From NCBI GenBank assembly GCA_903878115.1, contig CAIRGO010000057.1, forward strand, positions 1 through 64,000: a stretch of 64,000 nt of DNA, in the 5' to 3' direction. Shown here piece by piece: positions 49,064-58,726 of this stretch. The DNA comes from Akkermansiaceae bacterium. Lineage in GTDB: Bacteria > Verrucomicrobiota > Verrucomicrobiia > Verrucomicrobiales > Akkermansiaceae. The position numbers and the translations under genes are program-made. Position 1 is the first letter of the stretch, and the number at the start of each line of letters is the position of its first letter. The notes under the pieces are model-generated. The model searched no databases, was not told the origin of the DNA, and saw only the letters and a list, made by a program, of their open reading frames with translations.

Positions 49064-50104
49064 ATGGCAGCGAAAACTACTACATCAGACTCAGGGGCCG
49101 AAAAAATGGCCGAAGCACGCAAAAGAAACCTCGACGCAGCAATCTCTCAAATCCAAAAAGAATTTGGCGAAGCCGCGATCATGCGCATGGGTGACGACAC
49201 CCGCATGGACGTGGAAGTCATCCCCACCGGCAACTTGCTGATCGACCGCGCTCTCGGTGTCGGCGGTGTACCTCGCGGACGGATCATCGAAGTCTTCGGA
49301 CCAGAATCTTCGGGCAAAACGACTCTCACTCTCACCGTCATCGCGCAGGCACAAAAGCGCGGCGGATTGGCCGCTTTCATCGACGTGGAACATGCGCTCG
49401 ATCCTCAATACGCTCGTAAACTCGGCGTGAATCTTGACGATCTGCTGGTCTCCCAACCGTCTTCGGGCGAGGAAGCGTTGCAAATCTGCGAAGCCTTGGT
49501 GCGCTCGAATGCGATCGACGTCGTCGTGCTCGACTCGGTGGCCGCGCTGGTCACCAAGCAAGAACTCGACGGCGAGATTGGTGATTCCACTGTCGGTGCC
49601 CAAGCTCGTTTGATGAGTGCCGCGATGCGCAAGCTCACCAGTTTTATCTCGAAGGCAAAAACCGTGTGCATTTTCACTAACCAGATTCGTGAAAAAATCG
49701 GCGTGATGTTCGGCAGCCCCGAAACCACACCCGGCGGACGTGCGTTGAAGTTTTTCTCTTCCGTTCGACTCGATATTCGCCGCATCGGTCAAATCAAATC
49801 GTCCGACGGCACCGTGATCGGCAGTCGGACGAAAGTGAAAGTGGTGAAAAACAAAGTGGCACCGCCATTCGCGGAAGCCGAATTCGACATCATGTTCAAC
49901 GAAGGCATTTCTTCCACTGGTTCCTTGCTCGATCTCGCGTTAGAAATGGAGATCGTGCAAAAACGTGGCAGCTGGTTCAGCTACAACGGCACTCAATTGG
50001 CACAAGGCCGCGATGCCTGCAAAGAAATGCTGAAAAATGATCCCGCGCTCTACGCCGATATGGAAGCTCAAGTTCTCGCCAAACTAAGCGAGCCGAAGAA
50101 ATAA
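49064..50104 (+). CDS. recA: Recombinase A
   Basis: [86 protein letters not shown]. Confidence 0.97.
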   Translation: MAAKTTTSDSGAEKMAEARKRNLDAAISQIQKEFGEAAIMRMGDDTRMDVEVIPTGNLLIDRALGVGGVPRGRIIEVFGPESSGKTTLTLTVIAQAQKRGGLAAFIDVEHALDPQYARKLGVNLDDLLVSQPSSGEEALQICEALVRSNAIDVVVLDSVAALVTKQELDGEIGDSTVGAQARLMSAAMRKLTSFISKAKTVCIFTNQIREKIGVMFGSPETTPGGRALKFFSSVRLDIRRIGQIKSSDGTVIGSRTKVKVVKNKVAPPFAEAEFDIMFNEGISSTGSLLDLALEMEIVQKRGSWFSYNGTQLAQGRDACKEMLKNDPALYADMEAQVLAKLSEPKK

Positions 50105-50180
50105 GGAAGTTCAACTAGCAGTGCCCCCCTAGTGTGCGGAGCCATGGCTCGACTTGGGGGCGGCTTCTTGAACCCTGAGT

Positions 50181-50219
50181 GCGGAACCTTGGTTCCGCCC
50201 ATGGCTCGGCTTGCCGAGC
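50181..50219. repeat. Two adjacent perfect REP-like hairpins with TT loops downstream of recA
   Basis: gcggaacc-tt-ggttccgc (50181-50198) and gctcggc-tt-gccgagc (50204-50219). Confidence 0.75.
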
Positions 50220-50308
50220 GGGGGGGCTTTAGTGAATGGTCAGTTGCAGTGGATTTCCTATGCAGTTAGCCAACCGCAATAGGTAAGTCTCTAAGGCGAT
50301 CAAACTAG

Positions 50309-50551
50309 GGAAATGAAGACCATTGGGTGGGAATCATTGTTCACGTATCACGAATGATGAGGTGTCCCCGAGGGACGCGGGTCCTATTGGTGGCTCAACC
50401 CCATGACTTCGCTTAGGCTTGTCATGGGCTTTTATGAGTTGTCCCTACTTCGCCGCCTACTTCGCTAAAGCTACGAAGGCCGAGAAGGGCTACGAAGGAC
50501 AAGCCGCAAGGGACAAAAGAACGCTGGAAAATCCGATGCCATCACGTCCCT
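50309..50551 (+). repeat. ~243-bp direct repeat, copy 1
   Basis: ggaaatgaagacc...gatgaggtgtcc.cgagggac...cccatgac...gtcatgggcttttatgagttgtccctacttcgccgcctacttcgctaaagctacgaaggccgagaagggctacgaaggacaagccg.aagggacaaaaga...atccgatgccatcacgtccct. Confidence 0.92.
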
Positions 50552-50759
50552 CGGGGACGATTGATAAAAGCCCACGACAAGCACGCTCCGTGCGCCGTCG
50601 TGGGGATGCGTTCCCCATCCTCTTCTTCGTCCCTCGGGGACGATTCATTCGTATAAGATCATTGCGTGTCTATATTGAGAATCGTTAATTTTTGGAACAT
50701 GTCATATTTTGGATCACCTTCCCTAACAAATATCGAGAGGACCCCATTCTGCCTCTGCA

Positions 50760-51026
50760 TTATTCTGAGATTAGCTTGTCGTAATCGGAGTGATGCCCGA
50801 TCCACAGCCAAATCATAGCTCCCTCGTGACGAACTCCTAGAGCACGATACTGGATCCCTGCGCGAACGGACCAATATCTGCCAACTTTTTTGAAGTGTAG
50901 TGAGGGGTGAAATGGGTCGGCCTTCAGAAGCAGAAAATTCTCGTCGGCAACGCCTTGAATGCGCGCTGGTAGCTTGTCGTAAGCGTCCCAAAACTTCTTG
51001 GTAGCGTGATGGATCAAAGGGTTCAA
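50760..51026 (-). CDS. Type II toxin, RelE/ParE superfamily
   Basis: FHPSLHFKKVGRYWSVRAGIQYRALGVRHEGAMIWLWIGHHSDYDKLI; overlaps the antitoxin ORF by 4 bp. Confidence 0.75.
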   Translation of the reverse strand: MNPLIHHATKKFWDAYDKLPARIQGVADENFLLLKADPFHPSLHFKKVGRYWSVRAGIQYRALGVRHEGAMIWLWIGHHSDYDKLISE

Positions 51027-51226
51027 AGGCTGCGTGTTACGCCTGCGACATACTCTTCGATTCCCTCAGCGGCAAGCTTGTCGAGTTTCCCCGCAGAAAT
51101 GTCGCGCTCAATCTGCGCATCCCACTCGGCAGCATCGAACGTAGAGAACCATTCGCGAAAAGCAGCCAAGTCATCGCGACTCAATTGTTCCACGGCATGT
51201 TCCAGTGATGTTACGGCTTGATTCAT
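51023..51226 (-). CDS. Putative antitoxin of the adjacent RelE/ParE-like toxin
   Basis: LEHAVEQLSRDDLAAFREWFSTFDAAEWDAQIERDISAGKLDKLAAEGIEEY, typical of small antitoxins next to RelE-like toxins. Confidence 0.75.
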   Translation of the reverse strand: MNQAVTSLEHAVEQLSRDDLAAFREWFSTFDAAEWDAQIERDISAGKLDKLAAEGIEEYVAGVTRSL

Positions 51227-51303
51227 GGCGAAAATATAGCGCCAGCAAGCTTACCAAGCAATGCTAATTTTTTTGCATGTTAGGGGATCGGGCTATCAAG
51301 CCA

Positions 51304-51547
51304 GGAAAATGAAGACCTTTGGGAGCGATTCATGGTTCACGTATCACAAGTGATGAGGTGTCCGCGAGGGACACGGTTCCTGTTGGTTGCTTAACCCCAT
51401 GACTACGCTGACGCATGTCATGGGCTTTTATGAGTTGTCCCTACTTCGCCGCCTACTTCGCTAAAGCTACGAAGGCCGAGAAGGGCTACGAAGGACAAGC
51501 CGTAAGGGACAAAAGATCGTTGGGAAATCCGATGCCATCACGTCCCT
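51304..51547 (+). repeat. ~243-bp direct repeat, copy 2
   Basis: Closely matches 50309-50551, with a long identical core (ggcttttatgagttgtccctacttcgcc...ggacaagccg). Confidence 0.92.
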
Positions 51548-51554
51548 GTTTTTC

Positions 51555-52652
51555 TTATTCGTCCCAGCTGCTTGTGGAGTGTTTCAGCCAATAGCCATAT
51601 TTCTTCGAAATCTTGCCGGAATTTCCGCCACCGGCCAACGAAGGTCCTGTCGCCTCGCGATGGCTCCAGTCGAATGTGTCGTCGCTAGTCCGCTTGAGAA
51701 TGATCTCCACTACGATCCCGTAGTCCTTGGTTTTAAGATCCCGATAACTTGTTTTCGCTTTGCCTTTTGGTTCTGCATTCCGATCAATTTCCTGCGCCTG
51801 GGAGCGAGCTCGCACATTGGGCCAAAATCTCCGAAAGTAGGTGAGCTGTTCGTTGTTGGGATCATTGCCGTTGAGGGAGAGAAACCGAACCTCATCTTCT
51901 TTGTCCTTCGATCGTAGGAACAGTTCGTCGAGAAGCGCCTCTGGATAGTCCCCAACATTGCGTTCGTTCTTGTCAGGCTTGCGTAGCGCATCGCAAAGCT
52001 CCATCTGCCCATCCTCGAACGCGTAATCAATGGGGCGTTTGCCATACTTGCAACGCGCATCCAAATCCGCGCCATTCTCTACCAGCATTTTTGCCGCGCG
52101 CGGCTCATTGTGCACGGCGGCATAGTGTAATGCCGTCCACTGCGTGTCCCAATCCAATGGCACATTGATCGATAGACCCGCTTGCAGAAGCGCTTCGAGC
52201 AGCTTGGTGTTGCAGCGTGCGATCGCCCACCGCGCCGACGCGCAAAGAGCGACGTGATCGGAAGGTCGATCATCCTCGGGTTCCTTCTCTACCGCGGGCG
52301 TGTCCGTAACGACGGCACTTTTATGAACGACTCCGAAACCATTGCCCTTTTCGTTGACGAAATACTCGACATGCAAATTGATGTTAGGATCTGTGATTCC
52401 CAGAGATAGGCCTGTGGTTTTATTGTCCACACTCACGCTGAAATGATCGGACCCAGAGGCATTGAGGAAAACGGCTCCGATCTGCTTAAACGGACCATTG
52501 GCATCGCCGAATTCCGTAACGAAAGTTTCGCGGGGATTCGCGTTCATTTTGCGCGCCGTCGCGGTTGAGAGAGGGAAGTTGATCTTTTCCTCGGCTTGTA
52601 ATGATCCGAGTGTCAGGAACACCCCAGCAAGCATGTGAATTAGATTTTTCAT
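51555..52652 (-). CDS. Secreted ankyrin-repeat protein
   Basis: Signal peptide MKNLIHMLAGVFLTLGSLQAEE; WTALHYAAVHNEPRAAKMLVENGADLDARCKYGKRPIDYAFEDGQMELCDAL. Confidence 0.75.
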   Translation of the reverse strand: MKNLIHMLAGVFLTLGSLQAEEKINFPLSTATARKMNANPRETFVTEFGDANGPFKQIGAVFLNASGSDHFSVSVDNKTTGLSLGITDPNINLHVEYFVNEKGNGFGVVHKSAVVTDTPAVEKEPEDDRPSDHVALCASARWAIARCNTKLLEALLQAGLSINVPLDWDTQWTALHYAAVHNEPRAAKMLVENGADLDARCKYGKRPIDYAFEDGQMELCDALRKPDKNERNVGDYPEALLDELFLRSKDKEDEVRFLSLNGNDPNNEQLTYFRRFWPNVRARSQAQEIDRNAEPKGKAKTSYRDLKTKDYGIVVEIILKRTSDDTFDWSHREATGPSLAGGGNSGKISKKYGYWLKHSTSSWDE

Positions 52653-52812
52653 ATTCTTAGGCGAACAGCATCATTCGTTCAGGACCAAAGTAGTGATTGA
52701 TCGCAATCTCCACAAGAATCATATCGTGAAAATTTGTGAGCATTGAGCAGCGGCGATCCGTCTCATCCGTCTGATTTTCCTGATCCGTCTGATCTGTGAC
52801 AAAAAAGGCAGG

Positions 52813-52857
52813 GTCTCACACGAAGCCACGAAACTCACGAAGTGAAGAAGATGTTAG
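52813..52857. repeat. Dispersed repeat, inverted relative to 48586-48646
   Basis: gtctcacacgaagccacgaaactcacgaagtgaagaagatgttag. Confidence 0.7.
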
Positions 52858-52924
52858 ATTTTTTTTACGGCCTTAGTATCACTCGGTGCTTGTCAATTTC
52901 TGCACGACATTGAAGTCTAGCGCT

Positions 52925-55654
52925 ATGGAAAATTTCACGTCACTCCAAGAGTATTTATTGCTCGAGGATTGGCTTGATCGTTTTGATGAGGATATGCTGA
53001 GTATCGGCAGGAAATTATCTCGCGATAAAAAAATACAGGACCTCGCCGCGGAACAAGTCGATGCACAAAGTGTCACAGTGACGGCCTCATGTTTGGCAAA
53101 ACCAGAAGCGCGATTGGAAATCAATTTTTGGATGTATGCAGGCGAGTGGGATATGGATACATCGTGTTCATGTCACGTGGCGCATTTTTGTGAACATGCC
53201 GCGGCTGCTTTATTAGTGCTGGCGCAAAATGAAAATCTTGCACGTTTGCTGGCTGGGCAATCATTGTCGGCGAAACTCCCACAATCGCTTGCACCTGCGA
53301 GTTCGTTATTGCGAAAATCTGCTAGTGAAATTCCTACCTTGATCGCAATGCCGACCTTTCGCATCGATGTCTCGCGCGAACCAGTGGAGGGCAAAAATGC
53401 CAACATAGTATGTCAGTACTTGGGCGAAAAAAATCCTACGGAATGGGTCATTGCGCGGGCAATGGCGCGTTATGGCGAACATGATTTGCCGCTGTATGGA
53501 ATCACGCCGTCGCAAGATGAATTGGTCAAGGATTTGCAGGGGAATCCGCAGTTGATTCGTCGTGATCGCGCGTCGGAAATTGTCGCCTGTTCATTACTGC
53601 GGGAGATTGGTCTGAGCGCAATTGATTCTTCGCCGATGTTGCGTTTTTTGCATGGCACACAGAAGCAAACATCTGCGCCCGATAATCCATGGTTGCCGTC
53701 GCTTCCGCCATCGCTCGCGGCACCTTACTGGCATCAATTCCGGGCGATGCATGTGGAGCGTTTGCAACAGCACGGATGGCAAGTGACATTTACTGATAAC
53801 GTGGGTCACTACGTGTATGATACGCCGCCCGATGATTGGCGCACGGCACTCGCAGAGGATGAAGGTCAGCAAGGATGGTTTTCGCTTTCGGTTGGTTTTG
53901 ATGTGGCAGGAAATCATTACGATCTCTTGCCGATTCTGGCGAATTTGTTAGAGGAAGGATTTTTAGAAGAAACCTTAGATCGCCCCGAGAATGGTTTTGT
54001 GTTGGCACCTTTACCAGATGGTTCTGCGATCAAAATTCCGATAGGCAGAGTGCGCATGATTCTGCGTCATTTGGTGGCATTGATCGACCCACGTCATCCA
54101 TCAAGCGCTAAGTTGCATGCGTTAGATGCGGCGGCGCTCTCAGCGGTCAAAGAATTAGGTCTCGATACACCACCATCCTTGATTGAACTGCGCGACAAGA
54201 TTGAAAATTTTTCTGGCATCTCGGAAACTCCACAGCCAGAAGGGCTCAAGGCCACCATGCGCGATTACCAAGTGCAGGGATTTCGTTGGATGCAATTTCT
54301 CGCCGAACACGGACTCCACGGGATTCTTGCCGACGACATGGGCCTAGGGAAAACCATGCAAACGTTAGCACACCTTCTCACCGAGAAAGAATCAGGTCGC
54401 AGCAAGGGCCTGCCTTGTCTCGTCGTTGCTCCTACGTCCGTAGTACCAAATTGGCGCAACGAAGCAGCGAAATTCGCACCATCGTTGCGCATTCTCACAC
54501 TGAGTGGTGCAGATCGATCAAAGTATTTTCGTAGCATTCCCCATGCTGATATAGTGCTCACCTCCTTTGCTTTACTGCAGCGCGATATCGAAAAATTAAG
54601 CAAATTTCCTTTCCATCTAGCGATTCTTGATGAGGCACAATACATCAAAAACCCCCGCGCGCAGGTGGCGCAAGCGGCGTGCAAACTCAATGCGCGTCAT
54701 CGACTCTGCCTCTCGGGAACACCAGTGGAAAATCACCTCGGCGAGCTGTGGAGTTTGATGCGATTTTTGATGCCCGGGTTTCTTGGTAGCGAGAAATCAT
54801 TCAATGCCAATTTCCGCAAGCCGATCGAAAAACTCGCTGATGTGAATCGGTTCGATGCCTTGAGAAAACGTCTCGCTCCGCTGATCCTACGTCGCACCAA
54901 AGATCAAGTGGCGAAAGAGTTGCCACCCAAAACGATCTTAGTTCATTTCATCGAGCTGCACACCGATCAAAAGGATTTGTATGAAACCATCCGCGCCACG
55001 ATGGACAAACGCGTGCGGGATGCCATCGCCGCGCGCGGCATCGAGCAATCACAAATTCTGTTTCTTGATGCGCTGCTAAAACTCCGACAACTCTGTTGTC
55101 ATCCCTCGTTATTGCCCGCCGAATTTTCTCATAAAATCACTCACTCGGCGAAACTAGATTTTCTCATCGAGCTCATCGCTACCTTGTTAGAAGAGGGTCG
55201 TCGGATTTTACTATTTTCTCAGTTCACCTCGATGCTCGCGATCATCGAACAGCATCTGAAAAAAAGTAACATTGCCTATCTGATTCTCACCGGTGCCTCG
55301 AAAGACCGTGGGGCTTTAGTGGATCAATTCCAAACCGGAAAAATCCCGTTATTTTTGATTTCGCTCAAAGCGGGCGGCACCGGTCTCAACCTCACGGCCG
55401 CCGATACCGTGATTCACTACGATCCATGGTGGAATCCAGCCGCCGAGGCGCAAGCGACCGATCGTGCGTATCGCATCGGCCAGGACAAACCCGTGTTCGT
55501 GCACAAATTACTCTGTGAAAATACCGTGGAGCAGCGCATCCACTTATTACAGCAAGAGAAAGCTGAATTGGCCAATAATCTGCTGTCGCAATCTGACCGC
55601 ACCGCGCGTCTCGATCCTGCCACGCTGAATGATCTTTTAGCGCCTCTGGAATGA
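52925..55654 (+). CDS. SNF2-family helicase with N-terminal SWIM-like zinc finger
   Basis: CSCHVAHFCEHAAAALLVL; LADDMGLGKTMQTLAHLL; LDEAQYIKNP; LCLSGTPVENHLGELWSLMRFLMPG; LISLKAGGTGLNLTAADTVIHYDPWWNPAAEAQATDRAYRIGQ. Confidence 0.93.
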   Translation: MENFTSLQEYLLLEDWLDRFDEDMLSIGRKLSRDKKIQDLAAEQVDAQSVTVTASCLAKPEARLEINFWMYAGEWDMDTSCSCHVAHFCEHAAAALLVLAQNENLARLLAGQSLSAKLPQSLAPASSLLRKSASEIPTLIAMPTFRIDVSREPVEGKNANIVCQYLGEKNPTEWVIARAMARYGEHDLPLYGITPSQDELVKDLQGNPQLIRRDRASEIVACSLLREIGLSAIDSSPMLRFLHGTQKQTSAPDNPWLPSLPPSLAAPYWHQFRAMHVERLQQHGWQVTFTDNVGHYVYDTPPDDWRTALAEDEGQQGWFSLSVGFDVAGNHYDLLPILANLLEEGFLEETLDRPENGFVLAPLPDGSAIKIPIGRVRMILRHLVALIDPRHPSSAKLHALDAAALSAVKELGLDTPPSLIELRDKIENFSGISETPQPEGLKATMRDYQVQGFRWMQFLAEHGLHGILADDMGLGKTMQTLAHLLTEKESGRSKGLPCLVVAPTSVVPNWRNEAAKFAPSLRILTLSGADRSKYFRSIPHADIVLTSFALLQRDIEKLSKFPFHLAILDEAQYIKNPRAQVAQAACKLNARHRLCLSGTPVENHLGELWSLMRFLMPGFLGSEKSFNANFRKPIEKLADVNRFDALRKRLAPLILRRTKDQVAKELPPKTILVHFIELHTDQKDLYETIRATMDKRVRDAIAARGIEQSQILFLDALLKLRQLCCHPSLLPAEFSHKITHSAKLDFLIELIATLLEEGRRILLFSQFTSMLAIIEQHLKKSNIAYLILTGASKDRGALVDQFQTGKIPLFLISLKAGGTGLNLTAADTVIHYDPWWNPAAEAQATDRAYRIGQDKPVFVHKLLCENTVEQRIHLLQQEKAELANNLLSQSDRTARLDPATLNDLLAPLE

Positions 55655-55698
55655 TGAGATGAAAGTTTCCATGGGAAATTGATGTATATGTTTGTTCC

Positions 55699-57213
55699 AT
55701 GAAACCTACAATCATCGCCGCATTGTTATTTACTCCACTTGCCGCGTTGCATGCAGTGGAATCACCCAAGCCTAACATTATTCTCGTCATGCCTGATGAC
55801 GTGGGCTACGGCGACTATGCTTGCCTTGGCAATCCTATCATGCAAACGCCCTCCGTGGATGCGTTCAAAAAACAGAGCCTGCTGTTCACGCAGTTTCATG
55901 TGAGCCCGACATGCTCGCCGTGTCGTTCGGCGTTGATGAGTGGTCGGCATGAATTCAAAAATGGCGTCACGCACACCATTCTTGAGCGCGAGCGTTTGTC
56001 GTTGCAGACATTTACGTTGCCGCAAATGTTAAAGACCGTGGGTTACACCTCGGGCGTTTTTGGCAAATGGCATCTGGGTGATGAAGCCGCCTATCGCCCA
56101 GAAAGTCGTGGTTTTGACGAAGTCTATATTCACGGCGGTGGCGGTATTGGTCAAACCTATCCCGGGTCCTGCGGTGATGCGCCGGGCAACACCAACATCA
56201 ATCCGACACTCTTGCACAATGGCACTTTCGAAAAAACGACGGGTTACTGCACCGATCTCTTTTTTACTCAAGCGCTCAAGTGGATCGACGCAAAGCGCAC
56301 GGGCAAGCAGCCATTTTTTGCCTACATTCCGCTCAACGCCGCCCACGGTCCGCACGTGGTGCCCGAGCAATACTACAAGCAATATCTCGGCAAGCCAGGG
56401 GTTAGCCAAGAAGCCGCAAAATTTTTTGGAATGTTAGAGAACGTCGATAGTAACTTCGGCACCTTGCTTGGCAAGCTCAAGGAGTGGGGGATCGAGGACA
56501 ACACCTTGGTTATCTATCTTGCTGGCGACAATGGCGGTACCGAAGGCGTGAAAATTTTCAATGCTGGCATGAAGGGCACCAAAGGCACTCCGTATCAGGG
56601 CGGCACGCATGCAGCGTGTTTCATGCGCTGGCCAGCGGGAGGCATCAAGGGTGGTGAGGAATGCGCCGCGTTGAGCGCGCACCTCGATCTTTATCCGACT
56701 CTCGCCGAGATCACTGGCGCGACGTTTACCGAAGTCATGAAAAAACAAGTCGAGGGTCATAGCCTGTTGCCCTTGATGAAAAATTCAAAAGCCGATTGGA
56801 TCGATCGCACGCTCGTGCATCACGTCGGTCGCTGGGCGAAAGGGCAAGCGGAGAATGCCAAGTTTAAGAATTGCGCGATCCAGAATTCCCAGTTCACCCT
56901 GGTCAACAACGAGGAGCTTTACGACCTCAAAGCCGACCCCGGTGAAAGCAAAAATGTCATCGATGAGCACCCCGAAGTCGTTGCCAAATTACGCGCGAGT
57001 TACGAACAATGGTGGACCGAGGTGAAGCCATTGCTGGTCAACGAAGACGTTGCCATCATCCCTAAAATCAATCCATTCCAAGAACTTTACTACAAGCAAT
57101 TCGGTGGCAGCCCCACGCCCGCCGATCTTAAACGAATGGACCCAGGCCCTTCATCGGGAGCAGGGGACGCCGAAGCAACTCCTAAGAAAAGAAAAGGTAA
57201 AGCCGTCAAGTAA
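55699..57213 (+). CDS. Sulfatase (Cys-type)
   Basis: NIILVMPDDVGYGDYACLG; CSPCRSALMSGRH; GKWHLGDEA. Confidence 0.92.
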   Translation: MKPTIIAALLFTPLAALHAVESPKPNIILVMPDDVGYGDYACLGNPIMQTPSVDAFKKQSLLFTQFHVSPTCSPCRSALMSGRHEFKNGVTHTILERERLSLQTFTLPQMLKTVGYTSGVFGKWHLGDEAAYRPESRGFDEVYIHGGGGIGQTYPGSCGDAPGNTNINPTLLHNGTFEKTTGYCTDLFFTQALKWIDAKRTGKQPFFAYIPLNAAHGPHVVPEQYYKQYLGKPGVSQEAAKFFGMLENVDSNFGTLLGKLKEWGIEDNTLVIYLAGDNGGTEGVKIFNAGMKGTKGTPYQGGTHAACFMRWPAGGIKGGEECAALSAHLDLYPTLAEITGATFTEVMKKQVEGHSLLPLMKNSKADWIDRTLVHHVGRWAKGQAENAKFKNCAIQNSQFTLVNNEELYDLKADPGESKNVIDEHPEVVAKLRASYEQWWTEVKPLLVNEDVAIIPKINPFQELYYKQFGGSPTPADLKRMDPGPSSGAGDAEATPKKRKGKAVK

Positions 57214-57234
57214 TCCCATTCATTCCATCAATTT

Positions 57235-58653
57235 ATGAAATACAACATTGCACTAGTCGTTACCTTGCTGCTTGCGCCGATCGTAGCACTACATGCCGCT
57301 GAAAAATCCAAGCCTAACATTATTCACATCCACGCCGATGATCATCGCGCTGATGGACTGCATGCACTAGGCAATCCATTGTTGGTCACGCCCAATCTCG
57401 ATACTCTCGTCGAGCGTGGCATGACCTTCACGCATTGTTACACGATGGGCTCGATGATTGGTGCCGTCTGCACACCGAGTCGCACGATGATGCTCACCGG
57501 CCGTTCTTGGCAACGCATTCCCGGTGCGCCAGGAGCAACTGCGAATGCTAAGGAAGCTAACACATTTTTGCCGCGTGTGATGCAAGCCGCAGGCTACCAG
57601 ACGTGGCATATCGGTAAGTACGGCAACGGCTTTCCTGCCGGATTGAAAGAGTTTGAAACTACGATTAACGACGATGCTCATGGCAACACTCCGGAAACGG
57701 ATCGCGCACATTGCAGTCAGCGCCTCGCTGATGGCACGATCAAATTTCTCAAATCACGCTCGGCCGCCAAAGAGAGTAAGCCTTTCTATATTTATATCGC
57801 GCCACCCGTTCCACACGACCCGCGTTCCGCAGAAGATCAGTTTCACAAACTTTATGATCCCGCTAAAATTCCACTCTCGCCTGCCTTCCTGCCGCTGCAT
57901 CCTTTCGACAATGGTGAGATGACCGTGCGCGATGAAAAACTAGCGCCGTGGCCTCGTACCGAGGCAGACACCAAGCAGCAAAATGCCGATTACTATGCCT
58001 GCGTCACCGGTCTTGATTATCACGTAGGTCGCATCTTTGCGGAATTAATAGCCAGTGGCGAATGGGAAAATACCATCATCATTTTTAGTGCTGATAACGG
58101 ACTTTCGCTCGGCGAGCACGGCCTTTTTGGAAAACAAAACCTCTATGAGTTCGGCGGTATGCATGTTCCGCTTGTTGTCGCGGGTCCTGGAGTATCCAAG
58201 GGGAAAAGTGAGGCATTTGTTTACCTCATGGACTTATTTCCGACCTTTGCGGAATTTGCTGGCGCAACTGTTCCCGCTGGAGTCGATGGCAAAAGTCTCG
58301 TGCCGATCCTGAAGGGAAAAGAAACAAAAGTGCGCGACGTGCTCTACACCGGCTATCGTAACTGCCAACGCTCCATTCGCGATGAGCGGTGGAAACTCAT
58401 CCGCTATCCACTGATTAATAAAACTCAACTCTTCGACCTGAGCGCCGATCCACACGAGTTGACTGATCTCGCCGCAAAGCCTGAGTCGGCGGATAAAATC
58501 AAACAGCTCACCACACAGCTCGAAAAAACAAAAAAAGAGTTTGGCGATGCTATCCCATTAGAAGTCGAAAATCCCACGCCAGCAGCATGGAATCCACCTG
58601 CTGCAGGGACAGGCGAAGCCAAAAAAGTGAAGAATAAAAAACTGAAGAAGTAA
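57235..58653 (+). CDS. Sulfatase (Cys-type)
   Basis: NIIHIHADDHRADGLHALGNP; CTPSRTMMLTGRSW; HIGKYGNG. Confidence 0.9.
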   Translation: MKYNIALVVTLLLAPIVALHAAEKSKPNIIHIHADDHRADGLHALGNPLLVTPNLDTLVERGMTFTHCYTMGSMIGAVCTPSRTMMLTGRSWQRIPGAPGATANAKEANTFLPRVMQAAGYQTWHIGKYGNGFPAGLKEFETTINDDAHGNTPETDRAHCSQRLADGTIKFLKSRSAAKESKPFYIYIAPPVPHDPRSAEDQFHKLYDPAKIPLSPAFLPLHPFDNGEMTVRDEKLAPWPRTEADTKQQNADYYACVTGLDYHVGRIFAELIASGEWENTIIIFSADNGLSLGEHGLFGKQNLYEFGGMHVPLVVAGPGVSKGKSEAFVYLMDLFPTFAEFAGATVPAGVDGKSLVPILKGKETKVRDVLYTGYRNCQRSIRDERWKLIRYPLINKTQLFDLSADPHELTDLAAKPESADKIKQLTTQLEKTKKEFGDAIPLEVENPTPAAWNPPAAGTGEAKKVKNKKLKK

Positions 58654-58726
58654 AGCCACTGAGCAGTAGAAACTTCTCATCTCACTAATACTATATTTAT
58701 AGTTTCAAACCACCAATCATGCACCG

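Noticed and set aside
50309-51547. CRISPR array
   Set aside because: Only two copies of a ~243-bp repeat about 750 bp apart; no short regularly spaced repeats and no cas genes in the window.
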